DNA from: Acholeplasmatales bacterium
Lineage (GTDB): Bacteria; Bacillota_I; Bacilli_A; ML615J-28; CAG-313
Direction of reading: 5' to 3'
NCBI GenBank assembly: GCA_003539625.1
Contig: DPOU01000020.1
Location: 1-16,128 of the forward strand
DNA: 16,128 nucleotides
Shown here: in pieces, positions 14,660 to 16,128 of the stretch
How the letters are laid out: the number at the start of each line of letters is the position of its first letter
How positions within the stretch are numbered: position 1 is the first letter of the stretch
Position numbers and translations under genes: made by a program
The notes under the pieces: model-generated
The model's database searches: none
Seen by the model: only the letters and a program-made list of their open reading frames with translations
Told to the model about the DNA's origin: nothing

Positions 14660-16128
14660 ATGGAAAACCAACGTCTAACCGAACAAGAAATTGTTCGTCG
14701 TAACAAAATGCAAGACTTGATTGACAAAGGTATAGATCCTTTTGGTAGTCGTTATGACCGTACTGCTACAACAAAATCTATTAAAGAGGCATATCTTGAT
14801 AAAACTCGTGAAGAATTAGAAGAAATGCACGAAACTGTAAAAATTGCGGGACGTATTATGACTAAACGTCGCCAAGGTAAAATTGGATTTATGCATATAC
14901 AAGACCGTTATGGCCAAATTCAAATATTCCTACGTTATGACTTATTAGGTGAAGAACAATATGAGTTATATAAAGTTTCTGATATAGGCGATATCGTGGG
15001 TATTGAAGGTGAAGTCATGAAGACTCAAACAGGTGAACTTAGTATAAGAGCTACTGTTTATACTCACCTTACAAAAGCTTTACGTCCTCTACCAGAAAAA
15101 TTCCATGGTCTTCAAGACAAAGAGGAAGCACGTAGAAAAAGATATCTTGATTTAATTATGAATGAGGATGCAAGAAGAATTGCTTATGCTAGACCTCGTA
15201 TAATTCGTGGCATTCAAAACTATCTTGATTCACGTGGATTTATCGAAGTTGAAACTCCAGTATTAAACCCTATCTTGGGTGGTGCTGCCGCAAAGCCTTT
15301 CATAACTCATCACAATGCGCTTGATATGGATTTCTATTTACGTATTGCGACAGAATTATATCTAAAACGTTTAATCGTTGGTGGTATGGAAGCCGTTTAT
15401 GAAATTGGCAGATTATTTAGAAACGAAGGTATGGATGCTACTCATAACCCTGAATTTACCACTGTAGAAGCTTACCTTGCTTATGGTGATTTATCTGATA
15501 TGATGCAACTTGTTGAAGAATTAATCAGCAAACTTGCAATGGATTTATTACATACTACTGAAATTACATATTGTGGAAAAGAAATATCACTTAAAGCTCC
15601 ATTTAAACGTGTTCATATGGTTGACGCAATTAAAGAACAAACAGGTATCAACTTCTTTGAAATAACTGATTTAGATGTTGCTTTAAAACTTGCAAAAGAA
15701 CACAATATTGAAGTTCCAAAGCATGAACAATCTATTGGTCATATTATTAATTTATTCTTTGAAGAATATGTTGAAAAAACTTTAATTCAACCAACAATTC
15801 TATATGGTCATCCAATTGAAATTAGCCCATTAACTAAGAAAAATCCAAAAGATCCTAGATTTACCGATCGTTTTGAATTATTCATTAATGGTAAAGAATA
15901 TGCTAATGCTTATACAGAATTAAATGACCCAATTGACCAAAAAGAACGTTTCATTAACCAATTAAAAGAACGTGAACTTGGAAATGATGAAGCCAACGAT
16001 ATGGACAATGATTTCATTGAAGCACTAGAATACGGTATGCCTCCAACAGGTGGTATCGGTATTGGTATTGATAGACTTGTAATGTTACTTACAGGTACAG
16101 ACACAATCCGTGATGTGCTTTTATTCCC
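14660..16128 (+). CDS. lysS: Lysyl-tRNA synthetase, class II (3' end cut by window)
   Basis: LysRS charges tRNA-Lys with lysine using ATP in the cytoplasm. The open frame runs from the ATG to the window edge (489 full codons) and reaches the family's C-terminal RDVLLF, so only about the last ten residues are missing. The N-terminal OB-fold anticodon-binding domain spans about 55-150 (VKIAGRIMTKRRQGKIGFMHI). Class II motif 1 lies around YLDSRGFIEVETPVL, motif 2 starts at R228 (RIATELYLKRL, then EIGRLFRNEGMD and THNPEFT), and motif 3 is GGIGIGIDRL at 464-473. It is therefore the class II enzyme, not the class I LysK. AGGAGG (14649-14654) precedes the ATG. It is the only plus-strand gene and is divergent from yabP. 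Confidence 0.97.
   Translation, partial: MENQRLTEQEIVRRNKMQDLIDKGIDPFGSRYDRTATTKSIKEAYLDKTREELEEMHETVKIAGRIMTKRRQGKIGFMHIQDRYGQIQIFLRYDLLGEEQYELYKVSDIGDIVGIEGEVMKTQTGELSIRATVYTHLTKALRPLPEKFHGLQDKEEARRKRYLDLIMNEDARRIAYARPRIIRGIQNYLDSRGFIEVETPVLNPILGGAAAKPFITHHNALDMDFYLRIATELYLKRLIVGGMEAVYEIGRLFRNEGMDATHNPEFTTVEAYLAYGDLSDMMQLVEELISKLAMDLLHTTEITYCGKEISLKAPFKRVHMVDAIKEQTGINFFEITDLDVALKLAKEHNIEVPKHEQSIGHIINLFFEEYVEKTLIQPTILYGHPIEISPLTKKNPKDPRFTDRFELFINGKEYANAYTELNDPIDQKERFINQLKERELGNDEANDMDNDFIEALEYGMPPTGGIGIGIDRLVMLLTGTDTIRDVLLF

Noticed and set aside
1..16128. Mobile elements, CRISPR arrays, prophage or defence islands
   Set aside because: No direct or inverted repeat pairs, transposase, integrase, spaced repeat series or nuclease/toxin genes were recognised; gene content is core metabolism.

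Overview
This window is AT-rich bacterial DNA. Its gene content (TypA, TrkA/TrkH, YabP/YabQ, class II LysRS), strong AGGAGG-type ribosome binding sites and near-consensus sigma-A promoters point to a low-GC Firmicute. It is probably a Bacilli lineage, perhaps one of the AT-rich gut groups near the Mollicutes. Trp is encoded by TGG and the genes close with TAA (once TAG), so the standard bacterial code fits. The species cannot be named from sequence alone.

Almost everything is on the minus strand, as compact transcription units. Read in the direction of transcription (right to left) they are: (a) yabP-yabQ, two spore-formation genes whose stop and start overlap, at 14522-13792; (b) a tRNA-Tyr and tRNA-Gln pair with its own promoter and terminator (13772-13501); (c) a membrane-anchored protein with a DUF1700/HAAS-like N-terminus and a DUF4097-like C-terminus, followed by glyA (13428-10188); (d) a monocistronic CNNM/HlyC-family membrane protein with paired CBS domains (10174-8731); (e) trkA-trkH and a zinc-dependent peptidoglycan amidase (8701-4655); (f) a serine beta-lactamase-fold hydrolase overlapping a MazG-like pyrophosphohydrolase (about 4629-3173); (g) typA followed one base later by an unrecognised membrane protein (3145-30). 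Only lysS (14660 to the right edge, cut about at its last residues) is on the plus strand, divergent from yabP.

Functionally this is core genome: translation (lysS, two tRNAs, typA), one-carbon metabolism (glyA), ion homeostasis (Trk K+ uptake, CNNM-type transporter), wall remodelling (amidase, perhaps the hydrolase), nucleotide-pool cleaning and sporulation. No mobile element, CRISPR array, prophage or defence system is visible. The points most worth a second look are the sporulation pair in an AT-rich compact genome, the amidase translationally tied to trkH (with an internal insertion and no visible export signal), the unrecognised membrane protein coupled to typA, and the HAAS/DUF4097 protein placed with glyA without an adjacent PadR regulator. 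Gene-free gaps are short and mostly filled by promoters and terminators; none exceeds 300 bases once the tRNAs are counted.
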